DNA from: Sphingomonas pokkalii
GTDB taxonomy: Bacteria > Pseudomonadota > Alphaproteobacteria > Sphingomonadales > Sphingomonadaceae
Length of the DNA: 64,000 nt
Direction: 5' to 3'
Assembly: GCF_003096275.1 (NCBI RefSeq)
Contig: NZ_QENQ01000001.1
Coordinates: 3,143,565-3,207,564, forward strand
Shown: positions 55,041 through 64,000 of the stretch, one piece after another
How positions within the stretch are numbered: the first letter of the stretch is position 1
Layout of the letters: each line of letters begins with the position of its first letter
Program-made: the position numbers and the translations under genes
Notes under the pieces: generated by a model
Seen by the model: the letters and a program-made list of their open reading frames with translations, nothing else
What the model was told of the DNA's origin: nothing
Database searches by the model: none

Positions 55041-56087
55041 TTATGCGCTCCCAACCTTAACCGTTTCGCGACAGGCTTTCAGGATCGCCTCCGGCATCGC
55101 CGACAGGCCGACTTCCTTTTCCACCGCGCCAATTTCCTTCGCGGCGCGGGGCATGCCCCATACCACACAGGTTTCCTTGCTCTGCCCGAGGGTACGGGCA
55201 CCGGCGCTGCGCATGGCCAGAAGCCCCTGCGCGCCATCGCTGCCCATCCCGGTGAGAATGGCGCCGACGGCGCCCGATCCGAGCTTTGCTACCGAGTGGA
55301 ACAGGACGTCAACCGACGGCCGGTGACCGGTGACCGGATCGCCCGGGATCAGCTTGATCCGTCCGTTAGCCCCACCAGAAAGTTCCATATGCTTCTCGCC
55401 TCCAGGAGCAATATAGACGGTTCCCGGGGTGACCTGTGCACCATCGGTAGCTTCCACGACCTGCACCCGGCATTCGGCATTCAGACGCTGTGCGAAGCTC
55501 CGCGTGAACGTTGCCGGCATGTGCTGGACGATCAGGATCGGCGGGCAATCCTCCGGCAGTGCCGGCAGCATCGAGAACAGCGCTTCGACGCCGCCGGTGG
55601 ACGATCCGATCGCGATCAGCTGGCCGGCAGCGCCACCGCGGGCTCCCACGCTCGGCTGCACCGGCAGGCGCTGCGGCCCGGCACGTGCCACCGAGCGGGC
55701 GGCGCTCTTCACCTTTTCGCACAGCAGATGTGCGTCGCGTTCGATATCCTCGGGCGTGCCGCTGGGCTTGGTAACGTAATCAACCGCGCCTAGCCGCAGA
55801 GCCTCGATCGTCACTTCCGCACCACGGGCGGTGAGGGTGGAGCACATCACCACCGGCATCGGCCGAAGGCGCATGATGCGCTCGAGGAACGACAGGCCGT
55901 CCATCCCCGGCATTTCGACGTCCAGCGTCAGCACGTCGGGGTTGAGCGCCTTGATCATGTCGCGGGCCGCGAACGGCTCCGGCGCCATGCCGACCACTTC
56001 GATATCGGGATCGGCCGAGAGCATCCGCTTCAGCGTCGCGCGCATGGATGCGCTGTCGTCGACGATGAGCGTTCGTACTGGTTTCAT
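55041..56087 (-). CDS. cheB: chemotaxis methylesterase CheB
   Basis: 348 residues. The receiver domain has D56 in LTLDVEMPGMDG. The linker leads to the esterase domain with the Ser of IGSSTGGVEAL, the His of IVQHMPATFT and the Asp of GMGSDGAQG. It removes methyl groups from receptors and also deamidates. ATGA overlap with cheR. Confidence 0.96.
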   Translation of the reverse strand: MKPVRTLIVDDSASMRATLKRMLSADPDIEVVGMAPEPFAARDMIKALNPDVLTLDVEMPGMDGLSFLERIMRLRPMPVVMCSTLTARGAEVTIEALRLGAVDYVTKPSGTPEDIERDAHLLCEKVKSAARSVARAGPQRLPVQPSVGARGGAAGQLIAIGSSTGGVEALFSMLPALPEDCPPILIVQHMPATFTRSFAQRLNAECRVQVVEATDGAQVTPGTVYIAPGGEKHMELSGGANGRIKLIPGDPVTGHRPSVDVLFHSVAKLGSGAVGAILTGMGSDGAQGLLAMRSAGARTLGQSKETCVVWGMPRAAKEIGAVEKEVGLSAMPEAILKACRETVKVGSA

Positions 56088-56971
56088 GCCCTGGACTCCG
56101 GCTTATGGTAAATAGTGTGTCCGCACGATCGCATCTTGGCAGCGGCGGGGCCGATCAGTCGTTCGGAATGTCCAATATAGAGGAAAGCACCGGGGGCGAG
56201 TTGCTCGACGAAACGATGTTCGAGCTCTTCCTTGGCCGGGTCCCCGAAATAGATCATCACGTTACGGCAGAAGATCACGTCATAGGCGGCCTTGAGGGGC
56301 CATGGTTCGAACAGGTTCAGCACCTTGGCCGTGACGAGCTGGCGCGCCTCGTCCGCCATCTGGAAGCCACCGGCAGCGGGGCGCATCCAGGTGGAGCGAT
56401 AGGGTTCGGGAACCCCCGAGGCGACATTCTCGGCATAGACTCCGCGCTGCACCGATTCCACCACATGCGGGGCGATATCGGTGGCGAGCAGCCGCACGTC
56501 GGCATGGCGCAGCCACGATGCCGAACTGCGGTCCGGCCCGAGCAGGCACATGGCGATCGTGTAGACTTCCTCGCCCGAGGAGCATCCTGCCGACCAGATT
56601 CGGATCGGCCCCTGCTTGCGCTTGAGCGTCGGCAGCACCGTTTCGCGGAAATGATCGAAGTGGTGCGGCTCGCGGAAGAAATGCGTGTGGTTGGTCGTTA
56701 GCGCGACCACCATCGCATGGCGTTCTTCCGCGTCGCTATGCACCAGATCGACATAGTCGCTGAAGCGGGTGAGGCCGAACTTGCGCAGCCGCCGCGCGAG
56801 GCGGGACTGGACCAGCGTCGTCTTCGCCTCGCTCAACGCGATGCGGGCATCCTCGTGCATGATCGCGGCGATGGCCTGGAAGTCGCGGTGCGTGAGCTCC
56901 GCCACCTGGCCCGGTGCCATCCCGTTCCCGGCGCCGGCGGACGCCGTCGTGGCGCCCCCGGCGGGGCTCAT
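56084..56971 (-). CDS. cheR: chemotaxis methyltransferase CheR
   Basis: 295 residues. An N-terminal helical domain (RLRKFGLTRFSDYVDLV) is followed by the SAM domain with TNHTHFFREPHHF, IWSAGCSSGEEVYTIAM, and the C-terminal FCRNVMIYFGD. It methylates receptor glutamates. ATGA overlap with cheW. The receptors in this window lack the pentapeptide tether. Confidence 0.96.
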   Translation of the reverse strand: MSPAGGATTASAGAGNGMAPGQVAELTHRDFQAIAAIMHEDARIALSEAKTTLVQSRLARRLRKFGLTRFSDYVDLVHSDAEERHAMVVALTTNHTHFFREPHHFDHFRETVLPTLKRKQGPIRIWSAGCSSGEEVYTIAMCLLGPDRSSASWLRHADVRLLATDIAPHVVESVQRGVYAENVASGVPEPYRSTWMRPAAGGFQMADEARQLVTAKVLNLFEPWPLKAAYDVIFCRNVMIYFGDPAKEELEHRFVEQLAPGAFLYIGHSERLIGPAAAKMRSCGHTIYHKPESRA

Positions 56972-57465
56972 GCTGCCAGATCCAGGTGCTTGGTCAGGCT
57001 CAGCGCGTCGAGATCGAGGAGCAGCACCATGCTGCCATTCTCGTCCCGGCTGCCGTCCTTGGCGCGGGTGGCGATGCGGACGAGACCGGCGATCACGCTT
57101 TCCTCCATCGTGGTCTCGACCGCCGGTGCCGGCTGGATCTCGCCCACGTTGATGCCGACGATGTCGTTGACTTCATCGACCAGGAACCCGGCCTGCTTGC
57201 CGGCGATGTTGACGACCAGGATGCACGAGCGGGCATGGAGCACGCTGGGTTCCCAGCCCAGCCGTTCGGCCAGGCCGACGACCGGGATCACGTTGCCGCG
57301 CAGGTTGGTCACGCCCTTCACGAAGCTGGGCACGTTGGGGAGCGGGGTGGGCTCGTCCCATTCGCGGATTTCGATGAGCGCGCTCATGTCGATCCCGAAA
57401 ATCTGCTTTGCCAGCGAGAAGGTTACGATCTTGCGATCATTGGCGGTGTCAGGGGTGGTGCTCAT
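56968..57465 (-). CDS. cheW: chemotaxis coupling protein CheW
   Basis: 165 residues. IVTFSLAKQIFGIDMSALIEIRE, with core TFSLAKQIFGIDM, and GVTNLRGNVIPVVGLAERLG are the CheW fold. It links receptors to CheA. The start overlaps the cheA stop in ATGA. Confidence 0.95.
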   Translation of the reverse strand: MSTTPDTANDRKIVTFSLAKQIFGIDMSALIEIREWDEPTPLPNVPSFVKGVTNLRGNVIPVVGLAERLGWEPSVLHARSCILVVNIAGKQAGFLVDEVNDIVGINVGEIQPAPAVETTMEESVIAGLVRIATRAKDGSRDENGSMVLLLDLDALSLTKHLDLAA

Positions 57466-59714
57466 GCTGCCAGTCCTTTGGGGGTATAGCGGGAGGGCGA
57501 GGAAACCAGCGCCTCGATGTCGAGGATCAGTGCGATCGAGCCGTCGCCGAGGATGGTCGCGCCACCCAGGCCACGGATCGGATGCAGGTTCTGATCCAGG
57601 CTCTTGATCACGACTTCGCGGCGATCATCGATGGTGTCGACGACCAGGCCGACCTTGCCCGAGCTTTCGCTCTCGACGATCACCACCAGCGAGTCTTCGA
57701 TGTTGCGATCGTCGTTGAGGCCGAAGATCTCGGTCGCACGCTTCACCGGCAGATATTCGCCGCGCATGTCGATCACTTCGTTGTCGGGCGAGGTGCGCTT
57801 CACCTGGCCGGGCTCGGGCTGGATCGTCTCCAGCACGTGCGTCAGCGGCAGGACGAAGCGCTGGCCAGCGAGCCGCACGATCATGCCGTCCAGAATGGCC
57901 AGCGTGAGCGGGAGGATCATCGTGAAGGTCGTGCCTTCGCCCGGTACCGAGTGGATCTCGACGCGGCCGCCCAGGGCTTCCACGTTCGAACGCACCACGT
58001 CCATGCCGACGCCGCGACCCGAGATGTTCGAGATCTTCTCCGCGGTGGAGAAGCCCGGCGCGCAGATCAGCTGATCGATCTCCTCGTTGGTCAGCTGGGC
58101 ATCGGCACTGATGATGCCCTTCTCGACCGCCTTGGCGCGGACGCGCTCGCGGTTGATGCCGCGACCATTGTCCGCGACGCGCACGAAGATGCGGGCGCCC
58201 TTCTGCTCGGCCGATAGCTTGATCGTGCCGGCGGGGTCCTTGCCCGCCGCGATCCGCTCCTCGGCGCTTTCCAGGCCATGGTCCGCGGCGTTGCGGATCA
58301 TGTGGGTCAAGGGATCGCCGATCTTCTCGATCACGCCCTTGTCGACTTCGGTCGTCTCACCGGTCGTCTCGAGGTTGATCTGCTTGCCGGTCTCGACCGA
58401 AAGATCGCGGAGCATGCGCGGCACGCGGCTGAAGGCCTGCCGGATCGGCTGGGCGCGCAGCGACATGACGTTGTCCTGGATCTGCCGGGTGAGGCGTGCC
58501 AGTTCGGGCAGTTCGACGCGCTGGCGATCGGCCGGCGAAAGCCGGTCGGCCAGGATCGAGTTGCGGATCACCAGCTCGCCGACCAGGTTGAGCAGCAGGT
58601 CGAGCTTGATCAGGTCGACGCGGATCGTCTGCGCGGCTTCGTTGGCCGGCTTTGCCGGGCCACCGCCACCGGTGCCGCCACCACCGCCACCTGCCGGCGG
58701 CATTCCGCCACCGCCAGCGGGCGGTGCCGCTGCGGCTGCCGGCGCGGGAGCAGGGGCTGCAGCGGGCGCCTCGACGGCAACCGGCGCGGGGGCCGGCGCC
58801 GGATCGGCACCCAGATCCATGAAGTCGTCCACCGTCGCGGTGACCGGCACGAACGGGATCTCGTCGCCATCCATTTCGGCTTCGGTGGCGCCTTCCGGCA
58901 GCACGTCTTCGGCTGCGCGCTTGATTTCGATCACCGAATCCGGCGCGACGAAATCAAAGCAGTCGGAAAGGTCGCTCTCCGGCAGCTCGGCCGGCGCGGC
59001 GATCACCCAGGTGACATAGCTGTCTTCCGGATCGATGTCGCGAAGCGAGGGCAGGCCGCTGAGATCGACGGATTCGACGCGCGCGCCCAATCCTTCCAGC
59101 TCGCGCACCGTCAGCAGCGGCTCGCCGGCATTGGCGAGCGCCGCCCGCGACGGCTTGAAGCGCACGACCCAACCGGCCGGTTCGTCGGCTGGCGAGTCGA
59201 GATCCTCCAGCGACACCCCGACCGGGCGGAAGCCGAATTCGTCTTCCTCTTCCTCCGCAGGGGCAGGGGCCGGTGCCGGTGCGGCAGCGGCAGGAGCGGC
59301 GGCGGCAGGAGCATCGCCTTCGGGCACGCCCTTGTTCGCGAGCACCTGTTCCAGCGCGCTGAGCGCGGCCCCGTCGTTCGGCCGCGGGGCATTGCCCTTG
59401 GCGGCTTCGACATGGTCCGACAGCACGTCGAACGAGCTCAGCATCACGCGGATGACGCCCGGAGTCGGCACGATCTTGTTGGCACGGACTTCGTCCAGCA
59501 CGTTTTCGAACTTGTGGGCGAAGGCCGTCAGGTCCGAATGGCCGAACGCGCCGGCGCCGCCCTTGATCGAGTGCACCGCACGGAACACGCCGGCGATCGT
59601 CTCTGCGGAGACATCGCCTGCCTGCATCGCCGAGAGACCTTCCTCGGCGGTGGTGAGGCCTTCAGTACATTCTTCGAAGAAGATTGCCTGGATATCGTCG
59701 AATTCGTCGCTCAC
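57462..59714 (-). CDS. cheA: chemotaxis histidine kinase CheA
   Basis: About 750 residues. HPt domain with H48 in VFRAVHSIKGGAGAFG. A middle region holds two Ala/Pro/Gly-rich linkers (residues about 135-160 and 305-350) around a Glu-rich domain that is probably the CheY-binding P2. Dimerisation P3 begins at IKLDLLLNLVGEL. The kinase has HMIRNAADHGLE, VADNGRGI and GRGVGMDVV. The CheW-like P5 ends VDTIDDRREVVIKSLD. It phosphorylates the CheYs and CheB. Start GTG overlaps the preceding cheY stop in GTGA. Confidence 0.96.
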   Translation of the reverse strand: MSDEFDDIQAIFFEECTEGLTTAEEGLSAMQAGDVSAETIAGVFRAVHSIKGGAGAFGHSDLTAFAHKFENVLDEVRANKIVPTPGVIRVMLSSFDVLSDHVEAAKGNAPRPNDGAALSALEQVLANKGVPEGDAPAAAAPAAAAPAPAPAPAEEEEDEFGFRPVGVSLEDLDSPADEPAGWVVRFKPSRAALANAGEPLLTVRELEGLGARVESVDLSGLPSLRDIDPEDSYVTWVIAAPAELPESDLSDCFDFVAPDSVIEIKRAAEDVLPEGATEAEMDGDEIPFVPVTATVDDFMDLGADPAPAPAPVAVEAPAAAPAPAPAAAAAPPAGGGGMPPAGGGGGGTGGGGPAKPANEAAQTIRVDLIKLDLLLNLVGELVIRNSILADRLSPADRQRVELPELARLTRQIQDNVMSLRAQPIRQAFSRVPRMLRDLSVETGKQINLETTGETTEVDKGVIEKIGDPLTHMIRNAADHGLESAEERIAAGKDPAGTIKLSAEQKGARIFVRVADNGRGINRERVRAKAVEKGIISADAQLTNEEIDQLICAPGFSTAEKISNISGRGVGMDVVRSNVEALGGRVEIHSVPGEGTTFTMILPLTLAILDGMIVRLAGQRFVLPLTHVLETIQPEPGQVKRTSPDNEVIDMRGEYLPVKRATEIFGLNDDRNIEDSLVVIVESESSGKVGLVVDTIDDRREVVIKSLDQNLHPIRGLGGATILGDGSIALILDIEALVSSPSRYTPKGLAA

Positions 59715-60076
59715 GGGCAAACGCGGCGGATGGCCGCTCCCAGTTTGGTGGCTTCGAAAGGCTTGGTGATCCAGCCCGTCGCGCCGGCGTTACGGGCACG
59801 CGTCTTCTTTTCGTCCGAGAATTCGGTCGAGAGAACGAGGATCGGAACGCCCTTGAATTCCGGCACCTTGCGCACGGCCTCGATCAGCTCGAACCCGTCC
59901 ATCTTCGGCATGTTGATGTCGGTGATGAGCAGGTCCGGCTTCACCTCGTGCATGCGCTCCAGGCCATGCTGGCCGTCATTCGCGCTTTCGATGCGAAAGC
60001 CCTGCGACGTCAGCGAGGTCTTCAAGAGCATCCGCATGCTCGCGGAATCATCGACGGTAAGGATCAGCTTGGTCAC
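59711..60076 (-). CDS. CheY-type response regulator (CheY1 position)
   Basis: 121 residues. Pocket LTVDDSA, phosphorylation site D53 in LITDINMPKMDG, ILVLSTE switch and ITKPFEA Lys. Located between the STAS gene and cheA, as rhizobial cheY1, which often acts as a phosphate sink rather than at the motor (inference from synteny). The start overlaps the STAS gene stop (ATGA). Confidence 0.93.
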   Translation of the reverse strand: MTKLILTVDDSASMRMLLKTSLTSQGFRIESANDGQHGLERMHEVKPDLLITDINMPKMDGFELIEAVRKVPEFKGVPILVLSTEFSDEKKTRARNAGATGWITKPFEATKLGAAIRRVCP

Positions 60077-60393
60077 AGGAGGTCTCCGGTATCAATGCCG
60101 ACCGCCGCTGCGAGCTGGCAGCGGTTTACACGATCGGTGAAGGCAGTGCTGGGGTTGAGGATGGTGAAGGACTTGCCGATCCGTTCGGCTTCGGTTCGGG
60201 CGGCGATCAGAAGTTGCAGCACCGCCTGGCCGACGCTCTCCACCTGAGAGGCATCGACTTCGACCGGGCCGTCGCCATCGATCGCCTGGAGCAGGCGCGT
60301 CTGGAGATCGGCGGCCGTCACGGTCGTGCCGTGGGCGGGCAGCGCGAGCGCGTCGTCGGCGCTGGCATCAAGCGGTGGCAGGGGAAAGTCCAT
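60073..60393 (-). CDS. STAS-domain chemotaxis protein (CheS-like)
   Basis: 106 residues. VEVDASQVESVGQAVLQLLIAA matches the STAS/anti-anti-sigma fold with Ser in the usual place. In rhizobia a STAS protein in this spot, CheS, helps the phosphate sink CheY1 bind CheA. The ATG lies inside the end of motA, overlapping by 26 bases, an unusually long overlap for this operon, with GAGG upstream. Confidence 0.7.
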   Translation of the reverse strand: MDFPLPPLDASADDALALPAHGTTVTAADLQTRLLQAIDGDGPVEVDASQVESVGQAVLQLLIAARTEAERIGKSFTILNPSTAFTDRVNRCQLAAAVGIDTGDLL

Positions 60394-61252
60394 TCTTGGC
60401 CTCGTCGAGAGCGGTTTCGAGTTGCTGGAAGCTCGGCGCGTACGCGGAAGGCGTCATGCGACGGGCGATTTCGATGGCCACCTGCACCGGCTGGTTCTGG
60501 GCGTAGGCGACGATCGCGGTCTTCACGATGGAGAAGGGCTTGGAATCCCCCTCGATGGTTTCGAGCAGCTTGGTGGCGAGCGGGGCCACCACGCAGTAGG
60601 AAAGCAGCACCCCCAGGAACGTACCGACCAGCGCGCCGCCGATCATCGCACCCAGGATCTCCGTGGGCTGGTCGATCGAGCCCATCGTCTTGATCACGCC
60701 GAGCACGGCGGCGACGATGCCGATGGCGGGAAGGCCATCGGCCATCAGCTGCAGCGCATGCTGGGGGCCCGTTTCTTCGTGGTGATGCTTTTCGATATCG
60801 GCTTCCATCGCCGCTTCCAGCTGATGCGGATCCTCGAAGTTCACCGTCATCATCCGCAGGTAATCGCAGGTGAATTCGATGAGGTGATGATCAGCGAGCA
60901 GCCGGGGATAGGGCTTGAAGATGTCGCTTTCCTCGGGCTTGTCGAGGTGCGGTTCGATGCCGGTGGCCCCCGCACGCTTGAACAGCGACAGCAGGGTGAA
61001 CATCAGCGTCAGCAGATCGGTATAGTCGGAAGCCTTCCACCGGCCGCCCTTGAATGCGCGGACTAGGCCGGCGCCGGCCTTCTTCACCGTCGCCATCGAG
61101 TTGCCGACAATGAAGGCACCGATCGCCGCACCGGCGATCGCCATCATCTCGTGCGGCAGCGCATGGGCAATGATCTCGAACTTGCCGCCCGAGATGACGA
61201 AGCTGCCGAACACGCAACCCAAAATGATTATGAAGCCTACGGCGTTCAGCAT
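60368..61252 (-). CDS. motA: flagellar motor stator protein MotA
   Basis: 294 residues. Four membrane helices: GFIIILGCVFGSFVISGG, MMAIAGAAIGAFIVGNSM, and the C-terminal pair around LPAIGIVAAVLGVIKTMGS and MIGGALVGTFLGVLLSYCVVAPLA. The conserved Pro and charged cytoplasmic loop (HHEETGPQHALQLMADGLPAIG) fit the H+ stator. It is first in the operon, and MotB is ten genes downstream. Confidence 0.96.
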   Translation of the reverse strand: MLNAVGFIIILGCVFGSFVISGGKFEIIAHALPHEMMAIAGAAIGAFIVGNSMATVKKAGAGLVRAFKGGRWKASDYTDLLTLMFTLLSLFKRAGATGIEPHLDKPEESDIFKPYPRLLADHHLIEFTCDYLRMMTVNFEDPHQLEAAMEADIEKHHHEETGPQHALQLMADGLPAIGIVAAVLGVIKTMGSIDQPTEILGAMIGGALVGTFLGVLLSYCVVAPLATKLLETIEGDSKPFSIVKTAIVAYAQNQPVQVAIEIARRMTPSAYAPSFQQLETALDEAKNGLSPATA

Positions 61253-61287
61253 GACGGGCTCGAAAACTTTCCCTGGATGTTTCCAGA

Positions 61288-61293
61288 ATTATA
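61288..61293 (-). promoter_or_regulatory. -10 hexamer candidate of the motility operon
   Basis: On the minus strand TATAAT is a perfect -10 hexamer, 36 bases before the motA start. No matching -35 box is seen at the right distance, so the sigma factor is uncertain. Confidence 0.35.
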
Positions 61294-61343
61294 GGATGGT
61301 TTGGGGCGCAAGCGGTGCTTCGGGACTATTGCTTAGTGACGAA

Positions 61344-63764
61344 TCATCGCACGCCCGGCGCGTGCACCGGGGCGGCAGCCGGGGATGCGACAGCGGCCTG
61401 GGTTTCCCGACGGGCGATCGGGCGGAAGGTGATCGCCAGCATCATCGGCCGATCGTCCGCACGCGGCGGCGGCGGCACCATCATGAAGGCGAATTCATTC
61501 TCGCAGTGGAACAGGTGCGGCGCGGTCTGCACCATGCCCTCCAGCGAGGGCATCGCATCCTGTTCTTCTTCCCCCGGTCGCTGGTTCTGGCTCAGGAATC
61601 GTTCGACCGGCATGAACACCGCGCTTTCCACCTGCACCCAATCGAACAGCTGCCCGAACTGTACCCCTACCGAGAAGCGGCAATCCTCGATCGGGATCGG
61701 CGCGAGATAATAGCCGTCGTGCGTCGGCGTGGCGGTGACGGCGCCGGTGGAGGCGGTGGTGCCATCGGCAACGATCAACGGCAGCGAAATCGTGCTGTCG
61801 ACGAAATCGGCGTTCTTGAACGGCAGGCCGAAGCGCTTCTGCGCAAGCAGCGACAGCCGGATCGGCAGCCCCTCGCCGATCAGTTCGGCGGGCAGGTACA
61901 TCCGTTCCGAACCCTTCATGTAGAACAGGCCGCGCCGGCGCAGCCCGCGGCGTGCGATTTCCGGGTCGAACAGCGCGACCGTATCGCCGAGACCCATGTT
62001 GACGTCGTGCTCGAAGCCGTTGAGTACCGTCAGCTCGTGCGGCAGCGGCAGATACATCAGCCGCGTGAGCGTTGCGGCGGCAGCGCTGCGCCACAGGGAC
62101 AGTTCATCGATCGGCGAGCCCCGCAGGCGCATTGCGGCCTGCTCGCGCTCGAACCGGACGGTACCGGCCTGAATGCGCTCGCGCGTCTGGCTCTGGCGGC
62201 CCTTGATGCTGTTGGTCTGGCATATCGTCCTGCCATCCGCCCGGTAATCGACGGCGGATCCCTGTGCTGCGGTGCAGATCTGCTCCAGCACCGCCACGTT
62301 CTGCGACAGGGTTTCCAGCATCTGGACATCGTGGCTGCTTTCGTCGAGCAGACCCTTCTTGTCATAGCCGCTGCAGAACTGTTCCCGCAGCAGCAGATAG
62401 CGGCCGGCGACATGGACGTTGAACTGTTTGGTCAGCAGGGGATCGATCTGATTCTGGACCGAGCCATTATAGCCCAGATCGATCAGCATCAGCGTGTCGC
62501 CCGGCTGGGGATCGACCAGGCGGCGGACATGCGCCACCAGCCGTTCGCTGAAGGCCTTGGCGGATTTGTGGATCTGCCTCATCCGCGTCGGCTTGCGGAT
62601 CTCGCGCAGGAATGCGCCGATCCTGCCGGCCTCTTTGGGCAGGCTGCGCAGCAATAGTTTCGCTTCGGGCGCGGGAAACAGCAGCTGGCGCGCGGCCGCG
62701 TCGAGATCGTTGCCGAGATCGAACTGGAGATAGCGTTCCACCGCGGCCTCGCTGGTCATCGCCGCGGCGGTGGCGGTGAAGCGGCTGATTTCCACCGGAT
62801 GGCCCGGTGCGGCATGGCCGGAGGCCTGATGGACGCGCATCGGCAGCAGGCCGTCACGCATCATGAACAGCCAGTGCACGGTGCCGCCGCGCTCCGCCTG
62901 CAGCGTTTCGGCTTCCTGTTGCAGCCAGCGTTCGAAGGCGTGCAGCACCGGGCCAAGCACCGAAAAGCCGAGGGCTTCGGCGTCATCCTCGATCTGCGGT
63001 TCGACCGCGGCGAGTGCTGCGCGATGTGGTTGCTGGGCTGCGATCGTGCCGGGCAGCCGCGGTTGCAGCATCGCGCTTACCGCGGATTCCAGGCGCAGGC
63101 GCTGTTCGGTGGCCGGCAGGAACTGCCGGAGATGGAGCGTCTGCACTCCCAGCGGCGCGACGCCGCCGACATCGGCGGCCGCGTTGTCGCCGATATGCAA
63201 GATGGTGTCCGGTGCGCGCTTCAAGGCCTTGAGCACGTCCTGGTACAGCCCTTCGCCCTTGGAGCGGCCATAGCGGGACGAACAGAAGATGCGATCGATC
63301 AGCGCGGCGACATCCTTTCCCGCGGCGCGGGAGATCAGCGTGCGCAGCTGCTCGGCATCGAGATAGGTATCCGAAACGATGATCACGCCGATGCCGCGGC
63401 GCTTGGCTTCGCGCATCAGCTCCACGGTCGGCTGGAAGGCGAAGCAGTGACGTGCCTCCGCCTCGAGCTCGGCAGCGATGGCGGCTTCGATGACCGCGCG
63501 TCCGGCGTTCGGGAACAGTTGGCGATAGATGTCGGCGATCGTGACTTCGTTGCGCCCGTGCTGCACCATTTCCGCCGTGCGAGCCCGCATTTCCGCCCAT
63601 TGGCGCTGCAGCGATGTGGTTTCCGGCAGCGCATCGAACAGGTCGCGCGGCGCATGGCAATCGCGCCACAGCAGCGTGTCGAAGCAGTCGAGCGAAAGCA
63701 GTTTCACCGTCTCGCGCCCGTCGAGCGCGGCCGGAAGGGCATGTGGAAGGATGAAGTCGGTCAC
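61344..63764 (-). CDS. large protein with N-terminal HAD hydrolase domain
   Basis: About 806 residues from a GTG start preceded by AGGGACAGG. The HAD domain spans about 20-240: motif I LLSLDCFDTLLWRD, motif II VIIVSDTYL, then SRYGRSKGEG and motif IV LHIGDNAAADVGG. The remaining 560 residues are unrecognised, include HWLFMMRDGLLPMR and LMLIDLGYNGSVQNQ, and end Pro-rich. Such HAD fusions often occur in glycan or polysaccharide loci. It lies between motility genes and flaF, so a role in modifying flagellin or surface glycans is possible (inference). Confidence 0.7.
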   Translation of the reverse strand: MTDFILPHALPAALDGRETVKLLSLDCFDTLLWRDCHAPRDLFDALPETTSLQRQWAEMRARTAEMVQHGRNEVTIADIYRQLFPNAGRAVIEAAIAAELEAEARHCFAFQPTVELMREAKRRGIGVIIVSDTYLDAEQLRTLISRAAGKDVAALIDRIFCSSRYGRSKGEGLYQDVLKALKRAPDTILHIGDNAAADVGGVAPLGVQTLHLRQFLPATEQRLRLESAVSAMLQPRLPGTIAAQQPHRAALAAVEPQIEDDAEALGFSVLGPVLHAFERWLQQEAETLQAERGGTVHWLFMMRDGLLPMRVHQASGHAAPGHPVEISRFTATAAAMTSEAAVERYLQFDLGNDLDAAARQLLFPAPEAKLLLRSLPKEAGRIGAFLREIRKPTRMRQIHKSAKAFSERLVAHVRRLVDPQPGDTLMLIDLGYNGSVQNQIDPLLTKQFNVHVAGRYLLLREQFCSGYDKKGLLDESSHDVQMLETLSQNVAVLEQICTAAQGSAVDYRADGRTICQTNSIKGRQSQTRERIQAGTVRFEREQAAMRLRGSPIDELSLWRSAAAATLTRLMYLPLPHELTVLNGFEHDVNMGLGDTVALFDPEIARRGLRRRGLFYMKGSERMYLPAELIGEGLPIRLSLLAQKRFGLPFKNADFVDSTISLPLIVADGTTASTGAVTATPTHDGYYLAPIPIEDCRFSVGVQFGQLFDWVQVESAVFMPVERFLSQNQRPGEEEQDAMPSLEGMVQTAPHLFHCENEFAFMMVPPPPRADDRPMMLAITFRPIARRETQAAVASPAAAPVHAPGVR

Positions 63765-63875
63765 GGCCTGTCCCTGGAGATGCGTCCGCACCGTGGGACG
63801 CAAGAATCTTATAGGAAGGCGGAGGCCCAACCCGGCAAAATCTTCCTAGAATAGGGCAGTAGCAAAGGAGCCACG

Positions 63876-64000
63876 ATGACCATCAATGCTTATCAGGCGG
63901 CCCGCAGCCGGGCCGAGACGCCACGCGCCGCGGAACTGCGGCTGATGCGCGAAATCACCGGCGAGATGATGGCTGCGCATGAGGCCGGGCTGAAGGGCGC
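63876..64000 (+). CDS. flaF: flagellar biosynthesis regulator FlaF (N-terminal part, runs off the window)
   Basis: The first 41 residues are visible: MTINAYQAARSRAETPRAAE then MREITGEMM. This is the FlaF pattern (AYQ, then PRAAE/PRELE near residue 17). FlaF helps flagellin secretion and synthesis in alphaproteobacteria. A strong AAAGGAG stands 5 bases before the ATG. Divergent from the HAD-domain gene. Continues past the right edge. Confidence 0.85.
   Translation, partial: MTINAYQAARSRAETPRAAELRLMREITGEMMAAHEAGLKG

Overview
The window looks like the chromosome of a sphingomonad (Sphingomonadales, Alphaproteobacteria). The base composition is high in GC, the TonB-dependent receptors are numerous, the chemotaxis operon has the rhizobial order (cheS-cheY-cheA-cheW-cheR-cheB-cheY-cheD-cheT-like), a flaF gene follows, and there are polyhydroxyalkanoate genes, a short PutA and an ohr/ohrR pair. 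No rRNA, tRNA, insertion sequence, prophage or CRISPR array was found. This placement is inferred from gene content and order, not from a database search.

Left part (1-13139): an uptake and accessory block. It starts with a truncated acid phosphatase/phosphoesterase and a siderophore-type TonB receptor under a probable Fur box. A second siderophore-type receptor follows, coupled to an M14 carboxypeptidase. The most unusual locus is a three-gene operon on the minus strand (7061-11851). It encodes a ferritin-like protein and a partner that look like the two halves of the VioB/RebD imine-dimer synthase, followed by a BtuB-like TonB receptor. An AT-rich spacer separates this operon from a divergent secreted orphan protein.

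Middle part (13213-30167): mixed housekeeping and stress genes. These are a VTT-type membrane protein, a Tat-exported alpha/beta hydrolase, an orphan flagellar-rod-like protein, ohr/ohrR, a soluble methyl-accepting protein with an internal duplication, a FAD oxidoreductase, a GAF-GGDEF-EAL protein, an ABC exporter, PHA depolymerase, a degenerate glucokinase-like protein, thiolase and MaoC hydratase.

Right-middle part (30267-52482): putA, outer-membrane and envelope proteins, and a complete FecI-FecR-FecA-type surface-signalling cassette (35462-39489). Then come MscS, topoisomerase IB, a DJ-1 protein and a divergent HTH/S24-repressor locus with a perfect operator-like inverted repeat. glnB-glnA lies behind a sigma-54 promoter, followed by a CBS-MCP fusion, ferredoxin reductase, threonine aldolase with a structured leader, map and a CinA-like protein.

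Right end (52486-64000): a compact motility operon on the minus strand runs motA-STAS-cheY-cheA-cheW-cheR-cheB-cheY-cheD-cheT-like-motB-small membrane protein. Almost every junction overlaps by 1-4 bases. It would supply signal transduction and stator for one flagellum. A large HAD-domain protein and the start of flaF follow.
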